29,466 nucleotides of DNA from a virus: the IMG/VR virus record IMGVR_UViG_3300035664_000064, positions 1 through 29,466 of that record. The stretch is one strand, 5' to 3'. Below are positions 1-6,472 of this stretch, in pieces (the first letter of the stretch is position 1; each line of letters opens with the position of its first letter). The position numbers and the translations under genes were made by a program. The notes under the pieces were generated by a model that was given only the letters and a program-made list of their open reading frames with translations, ran no database searches and was not told where the DNA came from.

Positions 1-821
1 ATCGCCTGGCCGATGTTCGCTCCCCCGATGTCTCCGACTAGCGTCGTGAACTGCTCGGAGATCGCGGTGATCGCCGGGGCGAGGTACGCGACGACTTGCT
101 GGACGACCCCCTCGATCGACTTCGAGACCATCGTAAACGAGTCGTTCATCGCCTCGACGTTCTGGCCCTGGGCGTTCGTTAGCGTCAGCCCGAGTCGCTC
201 GGCCTGCTCGCGAGCGGCCGCGATCCCTTCAGCCCCGCCGGAGAAGAGCGGGAGCAGCTCGGCCCCGGCCCTGCCGAAGATCTGGACGGCAGCCGCGGCC
301 CGCTGGGCCTCGGTCGGCAGGGCCGCGATCGAGGACGCGATCGCGTCGAAACGATCGGCGGCCGACATCGCGTTCAACTGCTCCACCGATAGGCCGAGGC
401 CGGCGAAGGCGGCCGTCGCGACCTCCGATCCGCCGGCCGCCTTCGCGAACGCGATCTCGGCCTTCTGTGAGGCCTTGCCGATCGTGTCCATGGAGACACC
501 CGCCAGGTCTGCCGCGAGCGATAGGCCTGCGAACTCTCCGTAGGTCATGCCCAGCCGGGCGGCGAGTTTGCTCGCGTTGTCGACTACGTCGGCCTGTGAC
601 TGGCCGAACGAGATCAGACTCCGGACGCCAGACGCGGCCGCGGAGGCGACCGACGCGAAGAGCTGCGTCACGTTCACCGCGACGAGGGTCTTCATCGCAG
701 ACTCTAGCCCCTTCGTATCCGACTGGAGGCTACGAAACGACGAGGAGGCGGCCTTCACTCCGGACGTGAGTCCGGACGTGGACGCGGTGAATACGGCCGA
801 CACTTTTCCGATCGACGCCAC
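1..821 (-). CDS. Tail tape measure protein, N-terminal part (runs off the left edge)
   Basis: The frame is open from a GTG at 821 to the window edge, giving about 273 residues with no stop. The GTG follows a strong GGAGG five bases upstream and lies one base after the stop of the frameshifted chaperone, so this start is well supported. The protein is Ala/Ser-rich and mostly helical, with segments such as SQADVVDNASKLAARLG and a Gln-rich stretch. These are typical of the N-terminal part of phage tape measure proteins, which set tail length and are threaded inside the tail tube. Its place directly after a frameshifted tail assembly chaperone is the standard position in siphoviruses. The C-terminal two thirds or more are missing because of the window edge, not because of a mutation. 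Confidence 0.85.
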   Translation of the reverse strand, partial: MASIGKVSAVFTASTSGLTSGVKAASSSFRSLQSDTKGLESAMKTLVAVNVTQLFASVASAAASGVRSLISFGQSQADVVDNASKLAARLGMTYGEFAGLSLAADLAGVSMDTIGKASQKAEIAFAKAAGGSEVATAAFAGLGLSVEQLNAMSAADRFDAIASSIAALPTEAQRAAAAVQIFGRAGAELLPLFSGGAEGIAAAREQAERLGLTLTNAQGQNVEAMNDSFTMVSKSIEGVVQQVVAYLAPAITAISEQFTTLVGDIGGANIGQA

Positions 822-822
822 A

Positions 823-1463
823 CTAGCCTCCTTCCTTGGTCCAGCCCTTCAGCTTCTCCGCGATCTCGTCCTCGGTCATCTCCCGGTCGGGGTCATAGTT
901 CGGAAGGAACACGTCGACGAAGTCGGACCCCGGCTTCGCACCGAGGGCCGCGATCGTGAACATGGTCGCCCGTGCCTCTCGGAGCCAGTCCTCGCCAAAT
1001 GGCTCGACGCGATAGTAGGCGATCCATCGGTGAAGCTGGTCGAGAGTTAGTTCGCGTTTCCATGTTTCAACGTTTCCGATCCCTAAGTGGGCCGCCAGAC
1101 GGTAGACGAATCGGTCGACGCGTCCCGTCTGGCTCCTTAGTTTTTTTCGATCTCTCCCACGACTTGGTCGTCGGACAGGAGGACCGTCGCCCAGGCCTTC
1201 TTGTAGAGCCACATCACTCGACGGTGGCTCGCGAGCATGACCTTCGACGCCTCGGACCCGAGCGGCTTTCCGCTCGCGTCGCAGAGGCAGGTGGCGAGCG
1301 TCTTCACGATCAGCTCGGCCGGAGGAGCGCCGCCGTCGAGGTCCCTGTGAGCCATCGCCAGGCCGTGCCATTCGGCGAACGTCGGATAGCGGAAGTAGAC
1401 CGGCTCGCTATAGCCGGGCGGATTCACGAGGAGCGTTTCGGAGATATTGTCGAGGAGGCTCAT
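823..1463 (-). CDS. Tail assembly chaperone, long form made by -1 ribosomal frameshift (G-T type fusion)
   Basis: This is the predicted fusion of the 108-residue short chaperone with a second frame that runs to a stop at 823. Ribosomes slipping by -1 on the A-AAA-AAC heptamer at 1140-1146 would continue as KKLRSQTGRVDRFVYRL and finish with KLKGWTKEGG, about 213 residues in all. The second frame has no convincing start of its own: its nominal upstream extension is Arg-rich shadow sequence antisense to nothing conserved. In lambda and many other phages the equivalent gpG and gpGT bind the tape measure protein and recruit tail tube subunits. The long form is made at a low ratio. The tape measure gene follows two bases downstream, as expected. 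Confidence 0.85.
1094..1146 (-). promoter_or_regulatory. Programmed -1 frameshift signal: slippery heptamer plus stem-loop
   Basis: On the minus strand the end of the short chaperone reads GAA AAA AAC TAA. The heptamer A-AAA-AAC (1146-1140) is a classic -1 slippery site in the correct phase. After a 6-base spacer comes GCCAGACGG (1133-1125). It pairs perfectly with CCGTCTGGC (1102-1094) as a 9-bp stem closing a 22-base loop. A GGGAG Shine-Dalgarno-like stretch lies a few bases upstream of the heptamer and could also stimulate slippage. Spacing and phase match known bacterial -1 frameshift elements. Confidence 0.85.
1137..1463 (-). CDS. Tail assembly chaperone, short form (gpG-like)
   Basis: A 108-residue protein starting MSLLDNISETLL and ending in VVGEIEKN at a TAA placed just after the slippery site. 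It starts at an ATG that overlaps the stop of the preceding gene (ATGA), which suggests translational coupling. The sequence has an N-terminal region with FRYPTFAEWHGLAM and a helical C-terminal half, like the short tail chaperones of siphoviruses. I cannot identify an exact family by eye. The call rests on position before the tape measure gene and on the frameshift architecture. Most translation should end here, giving an excess of short over long form. Confidence 0.8.
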   Translation of the reverse strand: MSLLDNISETLLVNPPGYSEPVYFRYPTFAEWHGLAMAHRDLDGGAPPAELIVKTLATCLCDASGKPLGSEASKVMLASHRRVMWLYKKAWATVLLSDDQVVGEIEKN

Positions 1464-1846
1464 TGTCCCTCACCTGTCAGTTTGAATACGGCCTGGCCCA
1501 CGAGAAACTCGCCGACGCTGCCGGTCACATCGAAGGTCTCGAGGTAAGCCGGTCTCGACAGCGACCCACCTTCGAACGACACCGAAACGGTCCCACGGGA
1601 GCCGATCTGGGCGTTCGTGTAAGGAGGGCACCCGTAAAGTGTGACCTCGACCGTCCCCGGATCAATCGCGACACAGTCGTAGGTTTTCACGATCCGGGCG
1701 TTCGCCCCGGAGCCGACGACCTCGCTCGTGATGTTCGTCTTTTCGGCGAACACGGCGGCCCCTGGAGAGATCCGGAACCGCGTCATTCGGCCAAGAGTTT
1801 GGCCGTTGAAACTACAGCTTGATCCCTGCGACGAAGGAGTCGGCAT
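1460..1846 (-). CDS. Putative minor tail protein, 128 aa
   Basis: A 128-residue protein starting MPTPSSQGSSCSFNGQ. It is rich in beta-forming residues, Gly and Ser, with no membrane segment or catalytic motif that I can see. It lies between the small tail proteins and the chaperone pair, overlapping the latter by ATGA, so a tail tube or tail tube-associated role is likely. Phrases such as TVEVTLYG and TVSVSFEGG suggest a beta-sandwich fold, like tail tube subunits or their Ig-like decorations. I do not recognise a named family. The structural role is inferred from context only. Confidence 0.6.
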   Translation of the reverse strand: MPTPSSQGSSCSFNGQTLGRMTRFRISPGAAVFAEKTNITSEVVGSGANARIVKTYDCVAIDPGTVEVTLYGCPPYTNAQIGSRGTVSVSFEGGSLSRPAYLETFDVTGSVGEFLVGQAVFKLTGEGQ

Positions 1847-1866
1847 CGTGACCGGCCTCCCTTACG

Positions 1867-2235
1867 TCAAGCCGCATAGTCGGAGGTGTAGTTCGCCGAC
1901 CACTTCTTCAGCTCGCCCACGGAGTCGTCGCTCGTGGAGTCCATGCACTTACAGGTGACCCCCTCGGCCGTGATCGTGGTCCCCTTCGTGGGCTTCGTTG
2001 CCCCCAGGCCGTCGATCGTCACCGTCACGATCGCGCCGGAGTTTGAGTTTTGCCCGTTGTCCGTCAGGCCGTTCTCGTAGACGCGAGTCCCGCCGTGAGC
2101 GATCGACAGCGTCGAGGCGTCGAGCTGCGGCGTCACGTCAGACTTCCGCGAGACCTTCACGGAGACCTTCGTCGCGCCGGAAACGCCGAACGCGTTGAAC
2201 CCCTGCGAGCTGGTGAACGTTACGGGATCTGGCAC
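1867..2235 (-). CDS. Putative tail tube-like structural protein, 122 aa
   Basis: A 122-residue Thr/Ser/Gly-rich beta protein starting MPDPVTFTSSQGFNAFG and ending in WSANYTSDYAA. No catalytic motif, signal or membrane segment is seen. It sits between the tail terminator and chaperone genes, where the major tail tube protein normally lies. Its C-terminal region (GVTCKCMDSTSDDSVGELKKW) aligns loosely with that of the next upstream protein (GWICESFEKSYEVGKYATF). The two may therefore be paralogues that arose by tandem duplication. Which of the two, if either, forms the tube cannot be decided from the sequence. Confidence 0.6.
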   Translation of the reverse strand: MPDPVTFTSSQGFNAFGVSGATKVSVKVSRKSDVTPQLDASTLSIAHGGTRVYENGLTDNGQNSNSGAIVTVTIDGLGATKPTKGTTITAEGVTCKCMDSTSDDSVGELKKWSANYTSDYAA

Positions 2236-2247
2236 GTCTGCTGCTCC

Positions 2248-2592
2248 TTATGCCGCGGGCGGATAGTAGGAGAACTCGACCGAAAACGTCGCGTATTTAC
2301 CGACCTCGTACGACTTCTCGAACGATTCGCAGATCCAGCCGGTCGTAGTGGCGGCCGCCGTGATCGCGAGCGTGGTGTCGCTCTTGAGATTGCCCGACAC
2401 GGACACCGTCTTCGTCGCGGTGTTCGTCCCGCCTTCGACCAGCGGAGGGGCCGCATACTGTCGCGTCGAGTCCCCGAGGACCGTCACGTCTTCCTTCGCG
2501 GTCGCGCCGGAAGTCTCGATGTCCTTCAGGGAGATCGTCTTCGCGCCGGACGGAATCGTCGGGCCTGGCGAGGTCAGTGTGGAGATCGGCAT
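2248..2592 (-). CDS. Putative tail tube-like structural protein, 114 aa
   Basis: A 114-residue beta-rich protein starting MPISTLTSPGPTIPSG and ending in FSVEFSYYPPAA. The ATG is preceded by an AGGAG ribosome binding site six bases upstream. A promoter-like sequence lies in the 56-base gap before it (see 2620-2648), so it may begin a tail transcription unit. Composition and context suggest a tail tube or tube-associated subunit. It shows weak resemblance to the protein encoded at 1867-2235. No named family is recognised by eye. Confidence 0.6.
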   Translation of the reverse strand: MPISTLTSPGPTIPSGAKTISLKDIETSGATAKEDVTVLGDSTRQYAAPPLVEGGTNTATKTVSVSGNLKSDTTLAITAAATTTGWICESFEKSYEVGKYATFSVEFSYYPPAA

Positions 2593-2619
2593 GGTCTGCT
2601 CCTGTGTCGGGCGTGGTCG

Positions 2620-2648
2620 ATTTTATGGCCGTCGTAGCGGGGCGAATC
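2620..2648 (-). promoter_or_regulatory. Putative promoter: GATTCG-N17-TAAAAT upstream of a tail gene
   Basis: On the minus strand GATTCG (2648-2643) is followed after 17 bases by TAAAAT (2625-2620), a 5/6 match to the sigma70 -10 box. It lies in a 56-base gap and would start transcription about 20 bases before the ATG at 2592. The upstream box is part of a 16-base string, GAGATTCGCCCCGCTA, repeated exactly at 18437-18422. Related boxes occur at the capsid and portal genes. The -35 is not consensus. Confidence 0.4.
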
Positions 2649-3062
2649 TCACTCGGCCCAGCGGATCTCGACCGACAGCTCGACCGTGTAGGTCGGCGTC
2701 TCGCGGCCCTCGAGGTAGTCGGGCTGGCCGTCTCGCTCGTCGAGAACCAGGCAGTGCTCGACCGTCGTCCCGTCGGCGGTGCCGGCGAACTTGTGGATCG
2801 CCGCGGTGATCTGCCCGGCGAGCGTCCAGGCCTGGACGTAGTCGTCGGCGTAGACCGCCACCAGGAACCGGGCGACCGGGTTCACCTGGTCGGCGGCCGG
2901 GGTGTCGTCGAACGTGTCGGCGAGGACCTGCTCGCGGCTCGTCGCCTCGCGAGCGTAGATAGTGAAGGGAGGCGACTGGGTGCCGGTCATGCCGACCGGC
3001 CAGGCCGTGGCCGACGTGGCGTTCTCGATCGCTTCCTTTAGCCAGACGTGCGGGGTAGGCAC
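2649..3062 (-). CDS. Probable tail terminator / tail completion protein (gpU- or DUF3168-like)
   Basis: A 137-residue protein with an N-terminal helix (HVWLKEAIENAT), a central segment FLVAVYADDYVQAWTLAGQITAAI and a C-terminal beta strand YTVELSVEIRW. This arrangement, helix then a short alpha/beta core ending in a beta strand, is common in tail terminator and tail completion proteins. Its place right after the HK97 gp10-like gene and before the tail tube genes fits. Such proteins cap the tail tube where it meets the head. Exact family membership is inferred from size and order, not from a diagnostic motif. Confidence 0.6.
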   Translation of the reverse strand: MPTPHVWLKEAIENATSATAWPVGMTGTQSPPFTIYAREATSREQVLADTFDDTPAADQVNPVARFLVAVYADDYVQAWTLAGQITAAIHKFAGTADGTTVEHCLVLDERDGQPDYLEGRETPTYTVELSVEIRWAE

Positions 3063-3071
3063 TGGTTGTTC

Positions 3072-3614
3072 CTATCGTGGGGCGACGCCGGCAGCGAGAC
3101 CGCGTTTCGACATGCCTGGTCGCATAGGCGAGTTTGCCTCGGCGACGGCCTTGTCGAGGGCCGCAGCCATTTCGACCTCTAGCTTGGCGAGGACGACCGA
3201 TCGTGAGGCCGCGAGCGTTTTATCGATGATCTTTCGCGGCTCGATCCCGCGACTCGTACCGAACTCCAGCCAGATCGCTTTTCGCGACTCGAAACCGTAC
3301 TTGTAGCCGACGACTCCGATCACGCTGCCGTCCTTATTCCGGCCGATGTATTTCGCGGTGAACGTCGCAGCCTTTCGGAGCGATCCGCCACGTCGCTTGT
3401 AGTTCTCCTTCAGCTCGCCGCGAACGACGGCAGCCTTCACGCGGCGGCCGCCGCCCTTCGGCGTGTTGGCCTTCAGGATCTTGACGGCATCCTTCCCGGC
3501 CCGCTTCATGGCGGCCTGTAGGTGTTTCTTCGCGACACTTCGCGGCAGCTCGTCGTATCGCTTCATCAGCTCACCGATCTGGCCGCCCATGTCGCTCCAC
3601 GAAATAGAGATCAT
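3072..3614 (-). CDS. HK97 gp10-like head-tail joining protein
   Basis: A 180-residue basic protein starting MISISWSDMGGQIGELMKRY. Near residues 40-60 it has AGKDAVKILKANTPKGGG, and later GYKYGFESRKAIWLEFGTSR. The pattern of amphipathic N-terminal helix, 'ALKRAA...L...AP' element and a late '(E)xGTS' motif is characteristic of the HK97 gp10 family, which acts at the head-tail interface. It overlaps the downstream end of the adaptor gene (ATGA). The long basic C-terminus (RPGMSKRGLAAG) is unremarkable. Confidence 0.8.
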   Translation of the reverse strand: MISISWSDMGGQIGELMKRYDELPRSVAKKHLQAAMKRAGKDAVKILKANTPKGGGRRVKAAVVRGELKENYKRRGGSLRKAATFTAKYIGRNKDGSVIGVVGYKYGFESRKAIWLEFGTSRGIEPRKIIDKTLAASRSVVLAKLEVEMAAALDKAVAEANSPMRPGMSKRGLAAGVAPR

Positions 3615-3943
3615 GCGACCTGCTCCTCGACGGTCAGCTCCAGGTCCTCGCGGTTCCCCTGCTCGACGACGGCCGAGATATAGAGGAGCCTGCCGCCGCG
3701 GGCGAGCCAGCGAAGCCGCTGGTCGCCTGCCAGCCCGGAGCGGTAACGCGTGTAGACCGTGGCCGAGATCCCGCCACCGACCTGGCCGCGTCGGGCCTGC
3801 TCGTTATAGGACGTGGCCTCGTAGGAGCCGAAGATCGTCGCGACCGTCTCCCAGGTCTCGACGGTCCCGCCGGCCGCGTTTCGCGTGCGGACGGGTCGCT
3901 CCAGGACGAAGACCTCGCGATAGCGGCCGGCAGCTCGTGCCAT
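3611..3943 (-). CDS. Head-tail adaptor (SPP1 gp16 / head closure type)
   Basis: A 110-residue protein starting MARAAGRYREVFVLERPV. The ATG is taken at 3943, where it overlaps the upstream stop as TAATG. A longer open frame upstream of this point is antisense-like noise. The sequence follows the family pattern: an N-terminal strand with 'ERPVxTRNAxGGxVETW', a central 'YEATSYNEQARRGQ' and a C-terminal 'LARGGRLLYISAVVEQGNREDLELTV'. This matches the small beta-barrel head closure proteins that sit below the connector. Context between connector and gp10-like genes agrees. Confidence 0.8.
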   Translation of the reverse strand: MARAAGRYREVFVLERPVRTRNAAGGTVETWETVATIFGSYEATSYNEQARRGQVGGGISATVYTRYRSGLAGDQRLRWLARGGRLLYISAVVEQGNREDLELTVEEQVA

Positions 3944-4503
3944 TACCAGCCTCCGTTCCACGAGCTGGCCGCGAGGAGCGTCTCGAAGGCCTGGGGCAGC
4001 TCGCCGCCGCCTTCGGTGTTGAGGACGCCGCGATTCTCGAACGAGTGGTTGACGTAGGCCAGGAGGGCTGAGCGGATCGTGGGCTCGATCACGCCGCCAG
4101 GAGCAACGCCTCCCCAGTAGACGACGACGACCTTCGAGGTCGTCGCGGTGTCGAGCGTCAGGGTCGCCGGGAACGCGTCCTGGTCGACCTCGTAGTCGGT
4201 CGAGGCCAGGGCCGTCCCGTCGACGGTGACCGTGATCGGATAGTTGCCCGAGATCAGGACCGGAGGAGCCGGCAGGTCGAGCACGTCGCCGCCCGTCTGC
4301 CACGTCGCCCGATACTGGGTCGCGACGAGCGTCACCGAGAGCCGCCGCTCGATCAGCCGCCGGGCGGCCGCGATTTTATCTAGGAGGAACCGATCGTGTT
4401 CGGTCTGGTCCTGGGCGAGCGAGACCTGGGCCTTCGCGTCGGTGAGCGTCACCGGCTCGACGATAGGCCACTGGAGGACGCGGATCGTGTCGGGCTTCGC
4501 CAT
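3943..4503 (-). CDS. Head-tail connector protein (HK97 gp6-like)
   Basis: A 186-residue protein. It has the N-terminal pattern 'P(V)EPVTLTDAKAQVSL..DQTEHDRFLLDKIAAARRLIERRLSVTL' seen in gp6-like connectors, which form a ring beneath the portal. A central beta region (ITVTVDGTALASTDYEV) and C-terminal helix (TIRSALLAYVNHSFENRG) follow. It starts at an ATG with an upstream GGAGG and is the first gene after the capsid gene's downstream hairpin. The order of portal, protease, capsid, connector, adaptor is standard apart from the cassette inserted before the capsid. Confidence 0.82.
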   Translation of the reverse strand: MAKPDTIRVLQWPIVEPVTLTDAKAQVSLAQDQTEHDRFLLDKIAAARRLIERRLSVTLVATQYRATWQTGGDVLDLPAPPVLISGNYPITVTVDGTALASTDYEVDQDAFPATLTLDTATTSKVVVVYWGGVAPGGVIEPTIRSALLAYVNHSFENRGVLNTEGGGELPQAFETLLAASSWNGGW

Positions 4504-4535
4504 GCTCGCCTCCGGAGGTCCCTATAGTCAGAGAG

Positions 4536-4563
4536 CCGGGGCCGGCATCCCTGCCAGCCCCGG
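4536..4563 (-). terminator. GC-rich hairpin after the capsid gene (possible attenuator or terminator)
   Basis: The arms 4536-4547 (CCGGGGCCGGCA) and 4552-4563 (TGCCAGCCCCGG) form a 12-bp stem with one mismatch and a TCCC loop. It lies in the 85-base gap between the capsid stop and the connector start. No T-run follows in the direction of transcription. It may therefore act as a partial attenuator or mRNA-stabilising element rather than a full intrinsic terminator. Confidence 0.5.
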
Positions 4564-4588
4564 CCCCCGAGAATCACATCGTCGAGGG

Positions 4589-5812
4589 TCAGGCCTTCGC
4601 GAGGCGACCCACGAACTCCGGAGCGTGGTTGCTCACGCCGAACCGGGTGTTCGCGACGTAGAGAACCTGGCGGTTCCGCATCAGGATCTCTCGGCCCGCT
4701 TCGATCTCGAGGCCGCTGTCCTTCAGGCCGACCACCGTCGACATCGAGAAGTCGCCGTAGAGGGCGAGCGTCGTGGAGGGGAGACCCTTCACGAGGTAAA
4801 CAGGGGCACCGAAGATGGTCGGAACCACCCGACCGCCGCCGACCGTGAGGGTCGTCTGCTGAGCGGACCAGATCTTCATCAGGTCGACCCAGCCAGCACG
4901 CGAGCAGACCCACGAGGCGGTCCCCATCACGGTCTCGTCGACCTTACCGACCACGTCGGCCAGGTTCGCGAGGCTCGTCGCCGTGGAGCCGGCAGCCACG
5001 GTGATCGTGTTGCCGCCAGCGACAGCAGCCGCGAGGCCACCGATCGTCGGGTTCGACGCCTGGCCCGCGAGCCAGAGGGAGTCCATCTTCTGAGCGTAGG
5101 CCAGAGCGAACCGCTCCGCCACGAGGCCGGCCACGTCGAGCGGCGAGTCCTCGATCAGGCTTCGCGAGATCGCGACCGAGCCCCGCATCTCGTACATGGT
5201 CAGGGCACCGACCGAGGACACAAGGTCCTGATCGGTCGTCGCGGTCCCTTCGGCCACGAGCGACGCGGTCGCGTCGCCGACCTTCGGGAAGTCGATCTTC
5301 TGGCCGCGGGGCCGGACGACCGTCGCGAGCTGGAGAGCGACCGACGCGTACTGGAGCCGGTTGACGATCGCGCCGTACAGCTCCTTGTAAACGTACTCGG
5401 CACCGATCCCGTCGTAGGTGCTGGAGGTCTCGCCCATCGCTCGGGTCTCGCCCGTGTAGAGGGCCTTCAGGTACGAGCCGACAGCCTCGGCAGCACGCCG
5501 CGAGCTGAAGAGCTTGATCCCGCTCCGCACGTCGGCGGGCTCCTGGAAGTCTTCGACGGCTGCCTTCTCGGCAACCTTCGGAGACGAGGCCGAGCCGGTC
5601 ACCTTCCGGAGGCCGGCGAGCTTCTCGTCGAGGTCACGCTCCGAGCCGGCGTCCTTCGACACGATGTCGGCCTTCGCGATCAGGCCCGCGAGCCGCTCCT
5701 CGATCCGGGTCCGCTCCTCGTCGTTCGAGGGCTCGACCGAGCGGAGGGTCTCGATCTCGGTGGCGATCTGGGCGGCTTCGTCCTGGAGGCGAGCGAGTCG
5801 TGGCGACGGCAT
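4589..5812 (-). CDS. Major capsid protein, HK97 fold
   Basis: A 407-residue protein. The first ~65 residues (RLARLQDEAAQIATEIETL, then ERLAGLIAKADIV) form a predicted coiled coil like the scaffolding delta domain that is cut off by the prohead protease. The remainder has features of the HK97 fold: a GIGAEYVYKELYGAIVNRL N-arm and spine region, 'VAISRSLIEDSPLDVAGLVAERFALAYAQKMDSLWL', and a C-terminal 'ALYGDFSMSTVVGLKDSGLEIEAGREILMRNRQVLY' followed by 'TRFGVSNHAPEF'. Normally it directly follows the protease gene. Here about 3.3 kb of other genes separate the two. A promoter-like box (5857-5885) and a gap of about 100 bases lie upstream. Confidence 0.95.
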   Translation of the reverse strand: MPSPRLARLQDEAAQIATEIETLRSVEPSNDEERTRIEERLAGLIAKADIVSKDAGSERDLDEKLAGLRKVTGSASSPKVAEKAAVEDFQEPADVRSGIKLFSSRRAAEAVGSYLKALYTGETRAMGETSSTYDGIGAEYVYKELYGAIVNRLQYASVALQLATVVRPRGQKIDFPKVGDATASLVAEGTATTDQDLVSSVGALTMYEMRGSVAISRSLIEDSPLDVAGLVAERFALAYAQKMDSLWLAGQASNPTIGGLAAAVAGGNTITVAAGSTATSLANLADVVGKVDETVMGTASWVCSRAGWVDLMKIWSAQQTTLTVGGGRVVPTIFGAPVYLVKGLPSTTLALYGDFSMSTVVGLKDSGLEIEAGREILMRNRQVLYVANTRFGVSNHAPEFVGRLAKA

Positions 5813-5856
5813 GGGGGAGTCCCTTCGTGTGTCTGGTGGTGTCCTTACCGCACATC

Positions 5857-5885
5857 ACGATATGAGAGGCCGCCGCGGCAGAATC
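5857..5885 (-). promoter_or_regulatory. Putative promoter: GATTCT-N17-TATCGT upstream of the capsid gene
   Basis: On the minus strand GATTCT (5885-5880) is followed after 17 bases by TATCGT (5862-5857). It lies in a 99-base gap before the capsid ATG at 5812. The box belongs to GCGAGATTCTGCC (5889-5877), which recurs identically at 11798-11786 before the portal gene. A dedicated capsid promoter would fit the need for a high copy number. Confidence 0.4.
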
Positions 5886-5911
5886 TCGCGGAGCGTTCTA
5901 CGGTAGGACGT

Positions 5912-6208
5912 TCAGCGACACGTCCCCGACGTGCATGTCTTCGCACGCTCCGCGACGCATCGCGGGCACTTGCAGCCGCAGCGTTGCTCGATCTTCCCGT
6001 CGGGCTTCCAGACTCCGCGGACGCACGTCTTCCCGCAGTCGCAGACCTGCGGCGTCGGCGACGGCGGGGCCGGAGCGTCGACGAGCATCGAGGCACGAGC
6101 GGCCGACACGGCCGCGGCGGCCTTCGGGGCCTCGAGGTCGACGGACCTCGGGTCCGACGAGAGCCAGACCAGGAAGGCGATTAGGGCATTCCAGATTCCG
6201 GAGAGCAT
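5912..6208 (-). CDS. Cys-rich small membrane protein, 98 aa
   Basis: A 98-residue protein starting MLSGIWNALIAFLVWL at an ATG overlapping the upstream stop (TGATG). The first ~18 residues form a hydrophobic segment, followed by an Ala/Pro-rich spacer (DAPAPPSPTPQ). The C-terminal half carries nine cysteines (CDCGKTC, RCGCKCPRC, CTSGTC), which suggests metal binding or disulfides. The layout of anchor, flexible Pro linker and compact Cys domain resembles an envelope-exposed anchored protein. It is the last gene of the membrane cassette between protease and capsid. Function is unknown; a role in lysis or envelope disruption is only a guess. Confidence 0.65.
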   Translation of the reverse strand: MLSGIWNALIAFLVWLSSDPRSVDLEAPKAAAAVSAARASMLVDAPAPPSPTPQVCDCGKTCVRGVWKPDGKIEQRCGCKCPRCVAERAKTCTSGTCR

Positions 6209-6465
6209 CACCAGCCCCTTCCGTTGTGGATGATCGGATAGCCGTCGTCTCCGACGTTCGCGGACCTGGCGACGTGGTGGTCGGGCTGCGGCTCCTCGGG
6301 AGGCTTCTCGGCCAGGAGGGCGACCCAGAGCAGGCTCCGAGCGGCCCTGGCGATCCACCGCACGACCGGCCGGTCGGCGGGCTTCGGCGTGATGTCATGC
6401 GACGAGGCGAGCCAGTAGCCGACGATCAGGGCGACAGCGACGGCGGCGAGCGTTCGGCGATCCAT
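6208..6465 (-). CDS. Small membrane protein, 85 aa
   Basis: An 85-residue protein with an N-terminal membrane segment (TLAAVAVALIVGYWLASS, residues ~5-22) and a second short hydrophobic stretch (ARSLLWVALLA, ~41-51). The C-terminus is polar and His/Asp-rich. It starts with ATG after a GAGG and is tightly packed between the papain-like peptidase and the Cys-rich protein. Size and topology would fit a holin, anti-holin or spanin-like partner, but no family motif is visible. I record it as a membrane protein of the putative lysis cassette. Confidence 0.55.
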   Translation of the reverse strand: MDRRTLAAVAVALIVGYWLASSHDITPKPADRPVVRWIARAARSLLWVALLAEKPPEEPQPDHHVARSANVGDDGYPIIHNGRGW

Positions 6466-6472
6466 GGGATCC

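Noticed and set aside
1653-1667. A 15-base copy of the phosphoesterase promoter region (GTCCCCGGATCAATC on the plus strand)
   Set aside because: It lies in the middle of a tail gene, codes for the same short peptide I-D-P-G-T and has no TA...T box at 16 bases. It also warns that the 28468-28495 promoter call could be partly coding coincidence.
4514-4530. T7-like TATAGGG near the connector gene start
   Set aside because: No phage RNA polymerase gene is seen and the rest of a T7-type promoter is missing; the match is too short.
4244-6184. A very long open frame on the plus strand (about 646 codons)
   Set aside because: It is antisense to the capsid gene and its neighbours, has Arg/Gly/Glu/Leu-biased shadow composition, no ribosome site and no recognisable domain. 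GC-rich codon use on the other strand explains it.
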